This document shows positions 1 through 8,483 of a DNA stretch of 64,000 bases, in pieces. Each line of letters opens with the position of its first letter. The stretch's first letter is position 1. Under the pieces are notes generated by a model that worked only from the letters and a program-made list of their open reading frames with translations, ran no database searches and was not told the origin of the DNA. The position numbers and the translations under genes are program-made. The stretch covers positions 3,025,370 to 3,089,369 of the forward strand of contig NZ_CP044399.1 of the NCBI RefSeq assembly GCF_008931805.1, in the 5' to 3' direction. Origin of the DNA: Moritella marina ATCC 15381 (GTDB taxonomy: Bacteria; Pseudomonadota; Gammaproteobacteria; Enterobacterales; Moritellaceae).

Positions 1-506
1 CCTGGAATATCTACTTTTATGTAAACAAACTGAAAAACATCTTTTCCCATTGGCCCCTCTTTAGGGTGCGATAAAACGGGGGGAATCAGAGTCAGTAGAC
101 TATTGAATAGAGTTGTTTTACCCATGCCACTAAATCCCGTAAATTTCAGAGAAGGCGCTGTTGTTCTTGTCCTATGATAATTTTCAGTCGCCACTTGATT
201 TTGCCAACGCTGTGTATCTTCGTTGAGAGGGTTACGTTCTTGATAGCCTTCTTTAAGAATATTAAGAAAATCACAGTAAATATCGTAATATTGAGACGTA
301 GGCAAAACTGACTTCATTATATTGGCAGCTTTTTGCTCTAATGTTTCCACATCCAATTCAGCAATATTTTCAGGTAGCTCAACCACATCAACCACAGCAT
401 CCCAAAAATCGCTTGCGCTAAGACGCATTGGTAATGTTTCGATAAATGGATTTCCTCGGTAATCACTATTTTTTGATAGCGTGTATTTAGCGATTTGAAA
501 TGACAC
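1..506 (-). CDS. tnsC: TnsC-like AAA+ transposition ATPase (C-terminal part outside window)
   Basis: Only the first ~168 codons lie in the window; the gene runs off the left edge. TnsC is the ATP-dependent regulator that links target selection to the TnsA-TnsB transposase in Tn7-like elements. The translation contains a Walker A motif, GFSGMGKTT, around residues 123-132, and an N-terminal stretch with NPFIETLP typical of TnsC proteins. I chose a GTG start at 506 because it overlaps the tnsB stop codon by one base and follows an AAGGA-type ribosome site; an internal ATG at 428 in the same frame is the alternative. Walker B and the rest of the ATPase are not visible. The tight coupling with tnsB and tnsA on the same strand supports the call. 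Confidence 0.85.
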   Translation of the reverse strand, partial: MSFQIAKYTLSKNSDYRGNPFIETLPMRLSASDFWDAVVDVVELPENIAELDVETLEQKAANIMKSVLPTSQYYDIYCDFLNILKEGYQERNPLNEDTQRWQNQVATENYHRTRTTAPSLKFTGFSGMGKTTLFNSLLTLIPPVLSHPKEGPMGKDVFQFVYIKVDIP

Positions 507-2749
507 TATGATTTCCTTCTTTGACGTCTTTTTTCAGCACTTTTCGCTGCAAAAATTGTTGAAATAGTATTCTCAGGATGTTGTTTTTCTGCCGGTACGG
601 GCGATAGATTTTCTACCTGATTATCTTCAACTCCAAGCATTTGATTAAATTGTTTTTTAGAAGCAACTATTTCACGCTGAATAGCTTCCTCCCTATGCGT
701 AGAGATATCCTGTGTATTAGCCTGGTTTACATTAATCGGAACTTGTTCATGCTTGGCTGAGATAATTAAATTACTAGCCGTAATACGCGTTTCACTTTGC
801 TTTTCATCATGTTTTTCTTTAAGCTTTTCATGCACAACTGATTGCTTATTCTTATCATATTGAATTGCTTCATCAGACATATTTTGATACATCATATCTG
901 AACTTTGCAGTATCGCAGGATAGAAGCCTTCTGGTGTTTCAATATAAATAGTACTCAAGGAGTAACGCATAAATCGACAAGGGAGTTTAGATAAATGCTT
1001 ACGACTTTCACGATCCTGTAACCCTTTATCTAGTGTCCATTCACATGTGTATTTAAGTCCTTTAGTCGATTGTCTCACCTCTCTACGGCCTAAATACCTA
1101 CCTTTCAAAAATAAATGGTCTCGATGTATAGTTACCTCACCAACCTCAAGTAAGCTTTGATAAAGTTCATTTTCATCAACAGGTTTCAAGTAACCGGGAC
1201 GATTTTTAAGTCCCCATTTAAATTTATCCATCGGAATTGGGTCGACTCCATCAAGCCTCATTTCTTTGCTGAGAGGTAGCCCTTCTATTGGATAATAATT
1301 GTTATACCTAGTAATGAAATCGATAAGTACTTGGTACAATTCTCGGATATTTAGTAATGCATTTTTACGAAGACGTCTTTGTATATATTCCGCAATATTC
1401 TTTTTTCCAGCTCCAGGAACCACGCCATATAAAAAATCCTCAAGCGATTTATGTCTTCGCTCTACAAGACCCTTTTGCTGCGAGTTACCTTCGGTGTTAT
1501 ATATCTGTTCAATTTGCGCATCTTTACTTAATGAACGTTCCAATTCAGCCTTGAATTCTGCATTATCGACAAAAATCATCCGGCACTTTCCAGAAATATC
1601 CCATGGCTCGGTTAGCTTTACACCAATCTCTTCACAGAATTTATTTTTATCCCTAAAGGCTACCAGAATAACTTCGCGAGCCGTATGTGCAGAGGCTTTA
1701 GCAAAGGTAAGCAGTAAGGCAACCCAAGTACGAGAAAACATGTCAATAACAGAATAACAAGTGGGTTTACCCATACGTATAGTTCTCGTTTTATCAAACT
1801 CATCAACAAGTTCTACGTTGAGAGGCGTTTCATCTACTTGGTACACATGACCGGGGCCTTCTGCATAGAACTCTTCGATATTACCTTTTAACCCTTTGTG
1901 ATCTTTATTGAATTTATCCGTTTCTCCTTGTGCGGTACGAATAACATCTACGTGCCCCTTAACGTAAGCTCGGGCATAATTTTTGAATTGCTCATAGCTA
2001 ATTCGAAGTTCTTCATTAAATCGCTTAAAACTACTAATTTCCCCAGTTATTCCATCTACAACAGGATCACTAGCAAAACGATCTTCATATTCAACAAAGG
2101 CTTTAGGGTAGGATTTAGGTGCATTACATTTAATATGTTTATTGACGATATAGCGGATATTTTTTTCATCTTTACTATCTTTCATTCGACCAACAGCACC
2201 ACTTCCTCTTTTCGGTCCTGTTTTATTAGCATAATTTTTATTCTCACCTTGTCCAGAACCAGGTTTTCTCAAAAATGCATTTACGTTACAACCAGCCCGT
2301 AAATATCGATACAGCCATTTATAAATTTGAGGACGCTTAGCATTGATACCAACATTAGAGGCAACTTCTAGACATATTTCTACTGCATGACTTCCATAAC
2401 GTCGAGATACCAAAAATAGTTCTATATTTTTAATGATCGGCTTAATCACATCAAACTTTTGATCTCTAACCTTTAATTGATTCGGTTTAATAAAGCGTTC
2501 AGGCATTGCCATATATTCAGGGCAGTCCAATATACCTTTTATTACATAACCCTCTCCTAACGCTTCAAGCAACATCTGATAGCTGAATTGAGTTGGCTTT
2601 TTATCTTTTTGCATATCCATGGCAAAGACACGATCAGTCGTAGCATCAATAAAAATAATGACATGCGGAGCATCTATAAACCCATTATCTTCACCTTTTA
2701 TGGGCACTAAAAGATCGTTTAATTGAAGAAATACCTCATCCATACGCAT
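506..2749 (-). CDS. tnsB: TnsB-like DDE transposase (Tn7-like)
   Basis: TnsB is the DDE-family recombinase that binds the transposon ends and joins 3' ends to target DNA. The 747-residue length is close to Tn7 TnsB (about 700). A retroviral-type integrase core is visible: Asp306 in VYQVDETPL, Asp395 in MIFVDNAEF and Glu430 in KGLVERRHKSLE, a spacing typical of DD(35)E enzymes. An N-terminal helix-turn-helix region precedes it and a basic tail ending RRQRRKS follows, as expected for a protein that contacts TnsC. It overlaps tnsA by 14 bp and tnsC by 1 bp, so the three are almost certainly co-transcribed. All catalytic residues are intact, so the protein could be active. Confidence 0.93.
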   Translation of the reverse strand: MRMDEVFLQLNDLLVPIKGEDNGFIDAPHVIIFIDATTDRVFAMDMQKDKKPTQFSYQMLLEALGEGYVIKGILDCPEYMAMPERFIKPNQLKVRDQKFDVIKPIIKNIELFLVSRRYGSHAVEICLEVASNVGINAKRPQIYKWLYRYLRAGCNVNAFLRKPGSGQGENKNYANKTGPKRGSGAVGRMKDSKDEKNIRYIVNKHIKCNAPKSYPKAFVEYEDRFASDPVVDGITGEISSFKRFNEELRISYEQFKNYARAYVKGHVDVIRTAQGETDKFNKDHKGLKGNIEEFYAEGPGHVYQVDETPLNVELVDEFDKTRTIRMGKPTCYSVIDMFSRTWVALLLTFAKASAHTAREVILVAFRDKNKFCEEIGVKLTEPWDISGKCRMIFVDNAEFKAELERSLSKDAQIEQIYNTEGNSQQKGLVERRHKSLEDFLYGVVPGAGKKNIAEYIQRRLRKNALLNIRELYQVLIDFITRYNNYYPIEGLPLSKEMRLDGVDPIPMDKFKWGLKNRPGYLKPVDENELYQSLLEVGEVTIHRDHLFLKGRYLGRREVRQSTKGLKYTCEWTLDKGLQDRESRKHLSKLPCRFMRYSLSTIYIETPEGFYPAILQSSDMMYQNMSDEAIQYDKNKQSVVHEKLKEKHDEKQSETRITASNLIISAKHEQVPINVNQANTQDISTHREEAIQREIVASKKQFNQMLGVEDNQVENLSPVPAEKQHPENTISTIFAAKSAEKRRQRRKS

Positions 2750-3599
2750 TAACCCTCAATTTAAATTCTGCTGCTGATTTTTCAAATCGAAGTAATTGAT
2801 TAAGATCTGCTATTATTTTTTTGTGCCATATGCAGTGTTCAAAAATAGCTACGGAGTCCTGATAGCTTAAATTTATTTGATCTGCTAACTCTGAAATTAA
2901 GTCACTAAGCGATATATCATCATGATCCTTAATTAAGGATTCAAAACTGCTCAGCCAACGTGGCAGCAATATAGTTAATTTCAAATCGATTGAGTAAAAA
3001 GAAAAAAGCTGTTCTAAATTTTGAGAGAATATTGTTTTTATATCTTCACTCATGATCAGGTGCCACTTAACGCCTTGGGATTCCCAAAATACTTGTTCTA
3101 TTTTTAGTTTGATCTCTAGGTTAGCTTTCTGCCTTTTTGTTAGTTTTTTATAAGCCTCAGAATCTTTAATTGAATAAACAATTTTGTTACCTATAATCGA
3201 TCTACAGTAAAAATCACTAGTCATAACGACTTGCACATTCGCGGTATACGGATAGGTGGGATGACGAACACCAAGTTGCTTTGCTATAGCGGCGGAACGC
3301 TCAAGAGACAATAGAGGGTATTGCTCTTTAATCCATAATAATTCTCCTGAAAATCTTAATCGATAGAAAAAGTGACGTTCATTTGTTGAAAGTAGATCTC
3401 TATCCTGCCCTGGTTCAGCAAAATCAGGTGTTCGAGACTTAGAACCTGAGGACTTCATGTCTTGGCTTTTAATGAAAGACACCCAGTGAGGACTGCGCTG
3501 ATTCTCTAATTTCCAAATTTCAATCCATCTGTCTCTCAATGCATGAGTAATATCAACTCTTCTCTTCATTAAAAACTCCAAAAGAGACTTCCTTGTCAT
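2736..3599 (-). CDS. tnsA: TnsA-like endonuclease (Tn7-like)
   Basis: TnsA is the restriction-enzyme-like nuclease that cuts the 5' ends of Tn7-type transposons and so gives cut-and-paste movement. The 287-residue length is near that of Tn7 TnsA (273). Candidate catalytic residues are Glu74 (STNERHFFY), Asp129 (VVMTSDFY) and Lys145 (VYSIKDSE), matching the E-D-K set of the family. The stretch KEQYPLLSLERS...QLGVRHP is typical of TnsA. First gene of a tnsA-tnsB-tnsC operon reading leftwards. The presence of TnsA predicts simple insertion rather than cointegrate formation. The transposon right end should lie upstream, at higher coordinates, but I could not identify it with confidence. Confidence 0.85.
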   Translation of the reverse strand: MTRKSLLEFLMKRRVDITHALRDRWIEIWKLENQRSPHWVSFIKSQDMKSSGSKSRTPDFAEPGQDRDLLSTNERHFFYRLRFSGELLWIKEQYPLLSLERSAAIAKQLGVRHPTYPYTANVQVVMTSDFYCRSIIGNKIVYSIKDSEAYKKLTKRQKANLEIKLKIEQVFWESQGVKWHLIMSEDIKTIFSQNLEQLFSFYSIDLKLTILLPRWLSSFESLIKDHDDISLSDLISELADQINLSYQDSVAIFEHCIWHKKIIADLNQLLRFEKSAAEFKLRVNAYG

Positions 3600-3632
3600 T
3601 CATTTCATCTTTAATTTACTGATGATTTTTCA

Positions 3633-3661
3633 TGTTTAATACTATTAAGCATGGTTAAACA
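3633..3661. repeat. Inverted repeat upstream of tnsA
   Basis: TGTTTAA and TTAAACA are separated by 15 bases, 34 bp upstream of the tnsA start. A 7-bp perfect dyad in the promoter region could be an operator for the transposon operon or part of a TnsB site. Seen directly; its function is inferred. Confidence 0.35.
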
Positions 3662-3831
3662 AATAGGTTCCGTCAAGAATAGCGCTAACCTTAAGCTTTT
3701 GAATATATTAACATTATAGTAAAACACTCATAAGTGTAGACTTAACCATTTGATAAATAAGCCGATTAACTTTTATTTTCCACACCTAAAAGACAGGGCT
3801 TAATAGCATTACTGGGCACTCGTAAAAATAA

Positions 3832-4014
3832 ATTCAATGTGAAAAAGGGGAAGCTATAGACAAGGAAAACATAGTAGATCAGCACGAATACACTGTACTG
3901 GATATTCTAACAAAGTGGATACTTGGACAGCATCAATGGTCACTTCTAGCTTGGACAGTTTTCAAAGTGAGAGACGAGAAGAACTCAAGGGGCTATTTTC
4001 AGGTGATGGTATAA
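3832..4014 (+). pseudogene. Possible remnant of a small coding sequence
   Basis: This frame is open for 60 codons and ends in TAA, but it has no ATG, GTG or TTG with a ribosome site at its left end. The translation is coding-like, rich in Trp, Gln and charged residues (for example ILGQHQWSLLAW). It competes with an overlapping frame at 3915-4121 that does have an ATG. I recognise neither product. It may be the tail of a gene eroded by insertion of the accessory DNA, or chance. Confidence 0.18.
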
Positions 4015-4248
4015 CTCATCTACAATTCTGCAAGATAACTACAGAACCGAACATTCAATATTTCCTAGGTTTCACCTTCAGTAACCACATGAATTTAATT
4101 GTAATTAATACCATTACCTAATATTATTAACTTATTGTATTTATAATAAAAATTTTTTCGATTCACCCCTCACTAAAACTGAATCATCTACAGTGCCCCC
4201 CCTTACTTAAGCACACAAAATATAAATAAGCGGATTAAGAATAACATT

Positions 4249-7200
4249 ATGGCAAAAATTAAATTACTTTCAGACAGTAAAAAATTAGCGAATAAGCATG
4301 TGATTTTTGTTCATGGTTTAGGCGGTGATTCAGATAAAACATGGTTAAGCCGTAGTGCTCAAAAAGAAGCTTGGCCTTTATGGTTAATTGAAGATAACGA
4401 AGAACTTAATATTTGGTCAATTGGGTATTCCGCACCAAAACTTAAGCTTACCGATGGAGGGATGGGCTTAATCGATCTTGCTAGTAATATTTTTGAACGA
4501 ATTATCGTGACCAAAGAACTACTTGAAGGTGAGTTAATCTTTATTTGTCACAGCCTAGGTGGGTTGATAGTTAAACAAATAGTAAGAATTGCAAATGAAC
4601 AGGTTAAAAATAATCTTGCTCAAGAATTTATAGGTCGAGTGTCCGGCATCGCATTTTTAGCTACTCCGCATTTGGGTTCAGATATTGCTTTAATGGCGAA
4701 TCAGCCTATATCTAGCTTACTAATACGAGGATTTACAACGTTAGGGCCATCAGCAGCGACAGCATCATTAAGTCGCAACGACCCTAATCTGAGAGCATTG
4801 AATACTTGGTATCGAGAATGGAGTCACCATTCTAATATTAGACATTTAGTCCTTATCGAAACTAAAAAATTATATGGCATTCTCAAAGTTGTAAAACCGG
4901 ACAGTGCAGACCCTGGTTTCGTAGGTACTCGCCCTGTTCCAATAAAAGCGGACCATGAACAAATCTGTAAACCAATAGACAAAGATGATGATGTTTATGT
5001 TCACGTAAGTAATTTCATAGCTCAAAAAAAAAGAGCTAATCATGAAGTTTGGCTAACATCAAAATTTACTAGTGACGTCAACTCATGGGAAGGATACGCC
5101 AATTGGGCAAAATGTCCTCTCGGAGTATCAGAAGAATATCTAGTAGACGACAAAGTACGGTTAATTGACTCATCATCAAAAAATAGTGAAGGTTTAAACG
5201 GCTTAGAAGGTCTGAATGCTTTACGTAAAAAATTATTAGTTAGTAACTCATCGATAAGACTGGTTGGTTTGTCTGGAGTAGGTAAAACTAGATTCGCGCA
5301 AGCATTATTCGATGATCGCATAGGTGAGAACCCAATACCGATTGAAAGTGTCTTTTATACAGATATGGCTAACGGGCCTTCACCAGCACCTAGAGAACTG
5401 GTCGAAAAACTAGTATCTGAAGGTAAAAAAGCTCAAATAGTTGTCGATAATTGCCCTCCTGAATTACACCGAGTATTAACATCCGCAAGTACTGCTGATG
5501 GTAGTAAAGTAAGCCTATTAACAATCGAGTATGACATTAGAGAAGATCAACCTGAACAAACAGAAGTATACTCTCTCGAACCATCATCAATAGATCTAAT
5601 AGAAAAAATAATCAACGCTAGATATAATTATTTAGGGCAACAAAACTCAAGAACTATCAGTGAATTCTCTGGCGGTAACTCAAGAATAGCAATAGCCTTA
5701 GCCGAAACGATTGACAAAGACGAAAACATTTCTAGCTTAAAAGATGAAGAGCTTTTCAAAAGGTTATTTCACCAGCGTCACGACAAAGAGAAGTCACTTG
5801 AAAAAACAGCTCAGGTTTTATCGTTAGTCTATTCTTTTCAGATTAACAGCGATAAGATCTATAGTGATGATATAACTTTCATGAGTAATTTATTTGAAAT
5901 CTCACCAAAAGAGATATATCAGGCTGCTATAGAACTAAAACGACGAAACCTAGTGCAACAGCGCAGTATATGGATGGCAGTATTACCTCACCCCATAGCT
6001 AATAAACTAGCTAAACATGCTTTAGAAAATATAAGCCCAGCTATAATTTTAAGTAACTTTAATGAAACTACAGATGAAAGACTTTTAAAGTCTTTTTCTA
6101 GACGCCTAGGCTATTTACCTCAATGTTATGAAGCTGAAGTTATTATTAACAATTGGTTTAGCAAAGATGGTTTATTCGATAAGTTATATTCAAATAATCG
6201 AAACGATTTAGTATGGGTATTAATTGGGAATATTGCACCGATTTCAGTAAAAGAAGTTTTGAATTACATTGAACAATTAGCCAAACAACCTGATTTTTGT
6301 ACTAGACATAACAAGCAATATATCGATATTACAAGACTCATCAGGTCAATTTCATATGAAGTACAGCATTTTGATCAATGTGCAAAATTACTCTGCAAAT
6401 TCGCATTATCTGAAAATAAAGGAGAAAATAACAACTCCATTAGAGAAATTTTAAAATCATTATTTCAGCTTTACCTTTCAGGTACGCACGCAACAAAAGA
6501 GCAACGCCTAAATGTCATAAATGGCTTGATTAATACTGCCACCCAAACTCATCAAGAGCTCGCTTTAGAGCTTTTAGACTCATCTCTTGAAGCATCGCAC
6601 TTTTCTTCTAGCTATAATTTCGATTTCGGTGCCAATTCAAGAGACTTTGGCTATACCCCAAAGACTAATCAAGATATTAAAGACTGGTATACTTTATTTA
6701 TTAACTATACGGTTAAATTAATCACTAGCGGTTCATCAAGCTCAATACCAGCAAAAGAAATACTAGGAAAAAACCTGCGTAGCTTGTGGCGACAAAATAA
6801 TTTAAGAGACTTAATTGAAAGCTCTTGTTTAAAAATAGTGAGTTCAGGAATGTGGAATGATGGCTTTTCTGCAATAAATTCAATCTTAAGATTTGATTGT
6901 AAATCTTCAGATGAAAACGAAATAGAAAGACTGAAATCGCTCGCTGAACAACTATCACCTAAATCTATAATTGATGATATAGAAATGTATGTTCTGGCTG
7001 ACAAATGGGCGTTCTATGAGCTAGAGGAATTTGATGATGAAGGTAAATTAATTGAACATGGATATAAAAAAGGAGAGGAATACTCCCAAGAATTAGGTTT
7101 CAAATTAGCTGGTACTGATAGCGAGTTATTGGAAAGTTTATTAACCATTTTACTTTCATATGGCGGTACTAGTTCTAATTTATTCGAGTTTGGAACAGGA

Positions 7201-8379
7201 TGTGCTCAGGGTATTCAGAACAATAATGAACTATTATATATAACAGTCGCAGCACTAGAACAGATTCCTGAAAAAAAGCGTAACCTCGACTTCTTGCGTG
7301 GCCAAATAAATTATCTTTCAAAGCATAATATCGAACTTACTAATACTTTCTTAGACAACCTAATAGTTAACCCAATACTAAAACAACACTTTATATGGGT
7401 TCAGCTAAGTTACACGATTAATTCCGAGGCTATTATTCGTATCCTTAAGGATTTAAAAGAAAATATATCTCCAATTTGGATGTACAAAAACTTAGCTTGT
7501 GGACGTAAGCACGAACCTATACCTGACGACATACTCTGTGATATTTTGGATTTGATTTGGCAGAAAAGTGATGGCCAAGAAGTAGCTATAGATTTATTAT
7601 CCATGCGTTTTCATGGATTTAAAAATAAAAAAGACTATATAGTTTCTGATTTACTTAAGAGTAAGTCAGCTTCATTACTAGCATTATTCGATTACTCAAA
7701 GAAAAGAAACCACTTTAATAACAAAGATTATAGCTTTACTCAAATAGCAAACGTTTGCTTTTCAAACAATACTAACAAAGACCATGCTGTTTCAGTTTTT
7801 ACTAATATCAAAAAACGTATTTTAGACCACACAATTGGTCGTATCGATCTTCCTGATTTCCTGTCTGCAATGATTCAGATGCATCCAATATTAGCTCTTG
7901 AAGTATTCATCGGTGATGGAAGTGAAGTTAGCCCTCTACTAAGAAATGCAATAAAAAGTAGATTCGACAAAAAAACAAGCCCATTTTCAACGGTTGAAAC
8001 CCAAAGTACACTAGAATGGTGTGATAAAAACCCTGAAGATCGCTATCTCAAACTAGCATCAATTATTACCCCCGACCGCTCTACTGAACAATCCATAGAA
8101 TGGACTCCGCTCGCTATCGAATTATTAAAAAACGCACCAGAGCCAATTAAGGTTCTTGATGAATATTCATCGAATCTTTACCCCACCTCATGGACAGGCT
8201 CTAGAGCACAAATCCTTGAATCAAAACTACCTTTGTTTGATGTATTAATAATACATATAAGAGATGAAGTATCAGCTTGGGCTACAGACAAGAAAACTCA
8301 ATGGCAAGATTTAATAAAAAATGAGTATCTAAAAGAAAGTGAGCGGGAAAAAGAAACTAGTGAAAGGTTTGAATGGTAA
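4249..8379 (+). CDS. Alpha/beta-hydrolase-STAND NTPase fusion, candidate antiphage effector
   Basis: A 1376-residue protein in three parts. Residues ~15-260 form a SERAC1/PGAP1-like serine hydrolase: oxyanion motif VHGLGG (22-26), nucleophile elbow CHSLGG with Ser102, and a likely catalytic His236 in ADHEQICKP. Residues ~310-560 form a STAND-type NTPase with P-loop GLSGVGKT (340-347) and Walker B IVVDN with Asp400. The remaining ~800 residues look like helical repeats, probably the sensor. In known STAND defence proteins (Avs families, bacterial NLR-like proteins) target binding oligomerises the NTPase and activates an N-terminal effector; here the effector would hydrolyse a lipid or ester. 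Base composition is visibly more AT-rich than the core genes, and it lies beside Tn7-like genes, which often carry defence cargo. The defence role is inference. Confidence 0.8.
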   Translation: MAKIKLLSDSKKLANKHVIFVHGLGGDSDKTWLSRSAQKEAWPLWLIEDNEELNIWSIGYSAPKLKLTDGGMGLIDLASNIFERIIVTKELLEGELIFICHSLGGLIVKQIVRIANEQVKNNLAQEFIGRVSGIAFLATPHLGSDIALMANQPISSLLIRGFTTLGPSAATASLSRNDPNLRALNTWYREWSHHSNIRHLVLIETKKLYGILKVVKPDSADPGFVGTRPVPIKADHEQICKPIDKDDDVYVHVSNFIAQKKRANHEVWLTSKFTSDVNSWEGYANWAKCPLGVSEEYLVDDKVRLIDSSSKNSEGLNGLEGLNALRKKLLVSNSSIRLVGLSGVGKTRFAQALFDDRIGENPIPIESVFYTDMANGPSPAPRELVEKLVSEGKKAQIVVDNCPPELHRVLTSASTADGSKVSLLTIEYDIREDQPEQTEVYSLEPSSIDLIEKIINARYNYLGQQNSRTISEFSGGNSRIAIALAETIDKDENISSLKDEELFKRLFHQRHDKEKSLEKTAQVLSLVYSFQINSDKIYSDDITFMSNLFEISPKEIYQAAIELKRRNLVQQRSIWMAVLPHPIANKLAKHALENISPAIILSNFNETTDERLLKSFSRRLGYLPQCYEAEVIINNWFSKDGLFDKLYSNNRNDLVWVLIGNIAPISVKEVLNYIEQLAKQPDFCTRHNKQYIDITRLIRSISYEVQHFDQCAKLLCKFALSENKGENNNSIREILKSLFQLYLSGTHATKEQRLNVINGLINTATQTHQELALELLDSSLEASHFSSSYNFDFGANSRDFGYTPKTNQDIKDWYTLFINYTVKLITSGSSSSIPAKEILGKNLRSLWRQNNLRDLIESSCLKIVSSGMWNDGFSAINSILRFDCKSSDENEIERLKSLAEQLSPKSIIDDIEMYVLADKWAFYELEEFDDEGKLIEHGYKKGEEYSQELGFKLAGTDSELLESLLTILLSYGGTSSNLFEFGTGCAQGIQNNNELLYITVAALEQIPEKKRNLDFLRGQINYLSKHNIELTNTFLDNLIVNPILKQHFIWVQLSYTINSEAIIRILKDLKENISPIWMYKNLACGRKHEPIPDDILCDILDLIWQKSDGQEVAIDLLSMRFHGFKNKKDYIVSDLLKSKSASLLALFDYSKKRNHFNNKDYSFTQIANVCFSNNTNKDHAVSVFTNIKKRILDHTIGRIDLPDFLSAMIQMHPILALEVFIGDGSEVSPLLRNAIKSRFDKKTSPFSTVETQSTLEWCDKNPEDRYLKLASIITPDRSTEQSIEWTPLAIELLKNAPEPIKVLDEYSSNLYPTSWTGSRAQILESKLPLFDVLIIHIRDEVSAWATDKKTQWQDLIKNEYLKESEREKETSERFEW

Positions 8380-8401
8380 ATAAATGAAGCTATCTTTTCT
8401 T

Positions 8402-8461
8402 TAGACAAAAAAATAGACAAACATTAGTTTGTCTATTTTTTAATACCTTTGTCTATTTTTT
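8402..8461. terminator. Compound bidirectional terminator between STAND gene and gcvP
   Basis: A perfect 11-bp stem, AATAGACAAAC (8412-8422) with GTTTGTCTATT (8427-8437), has loop ATTA and is flanked by A and T runs on the two sides, so it can end transcription from both convergent genes. Extra TAGACAA (8402) and TTGTCTA (8449) copies allow a second, nested pairing. Confidence 0.85.
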
Positions 8462-8483
8462 TAATGCACCGCTACAACCAAAA

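Larger units (their letters stand above)
3600..4248. other. 650-bp AT-rich gap: tnsA promoter and possible transposon end
   Basis: No convincing gene. It separates the divergent tnsA and hydrolase-STAND genes, so it must contain both promoters. The Tn7-like right end, expected to be a series of TnsB-binding repeats finishing in ACA, should be here or beyond the STAND gene. I see a TGTTTAA/TTAAACA inverted repeat (3633-3661), an ACACT-cata-AGTGT palindrome (3724-3737) and two copies of CTTGGACAG (3922-3930 and 3950-3958). None forms the regular repeat array that would prove an end. Confidence 0.5.

Noticed and set aside
1299-2302. Plus-strand ORFs opposite tnsB
   Set aside because: They are antisense to the intact DDE transposase and have no family features.
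3915-4121. 68-codon plus-strand ORF between tnsA and the STAND gene
   Set aside because: No ribosome site, no recognisable motif, and the overlapping frame looks equally coding-like. Not listed as a gene.
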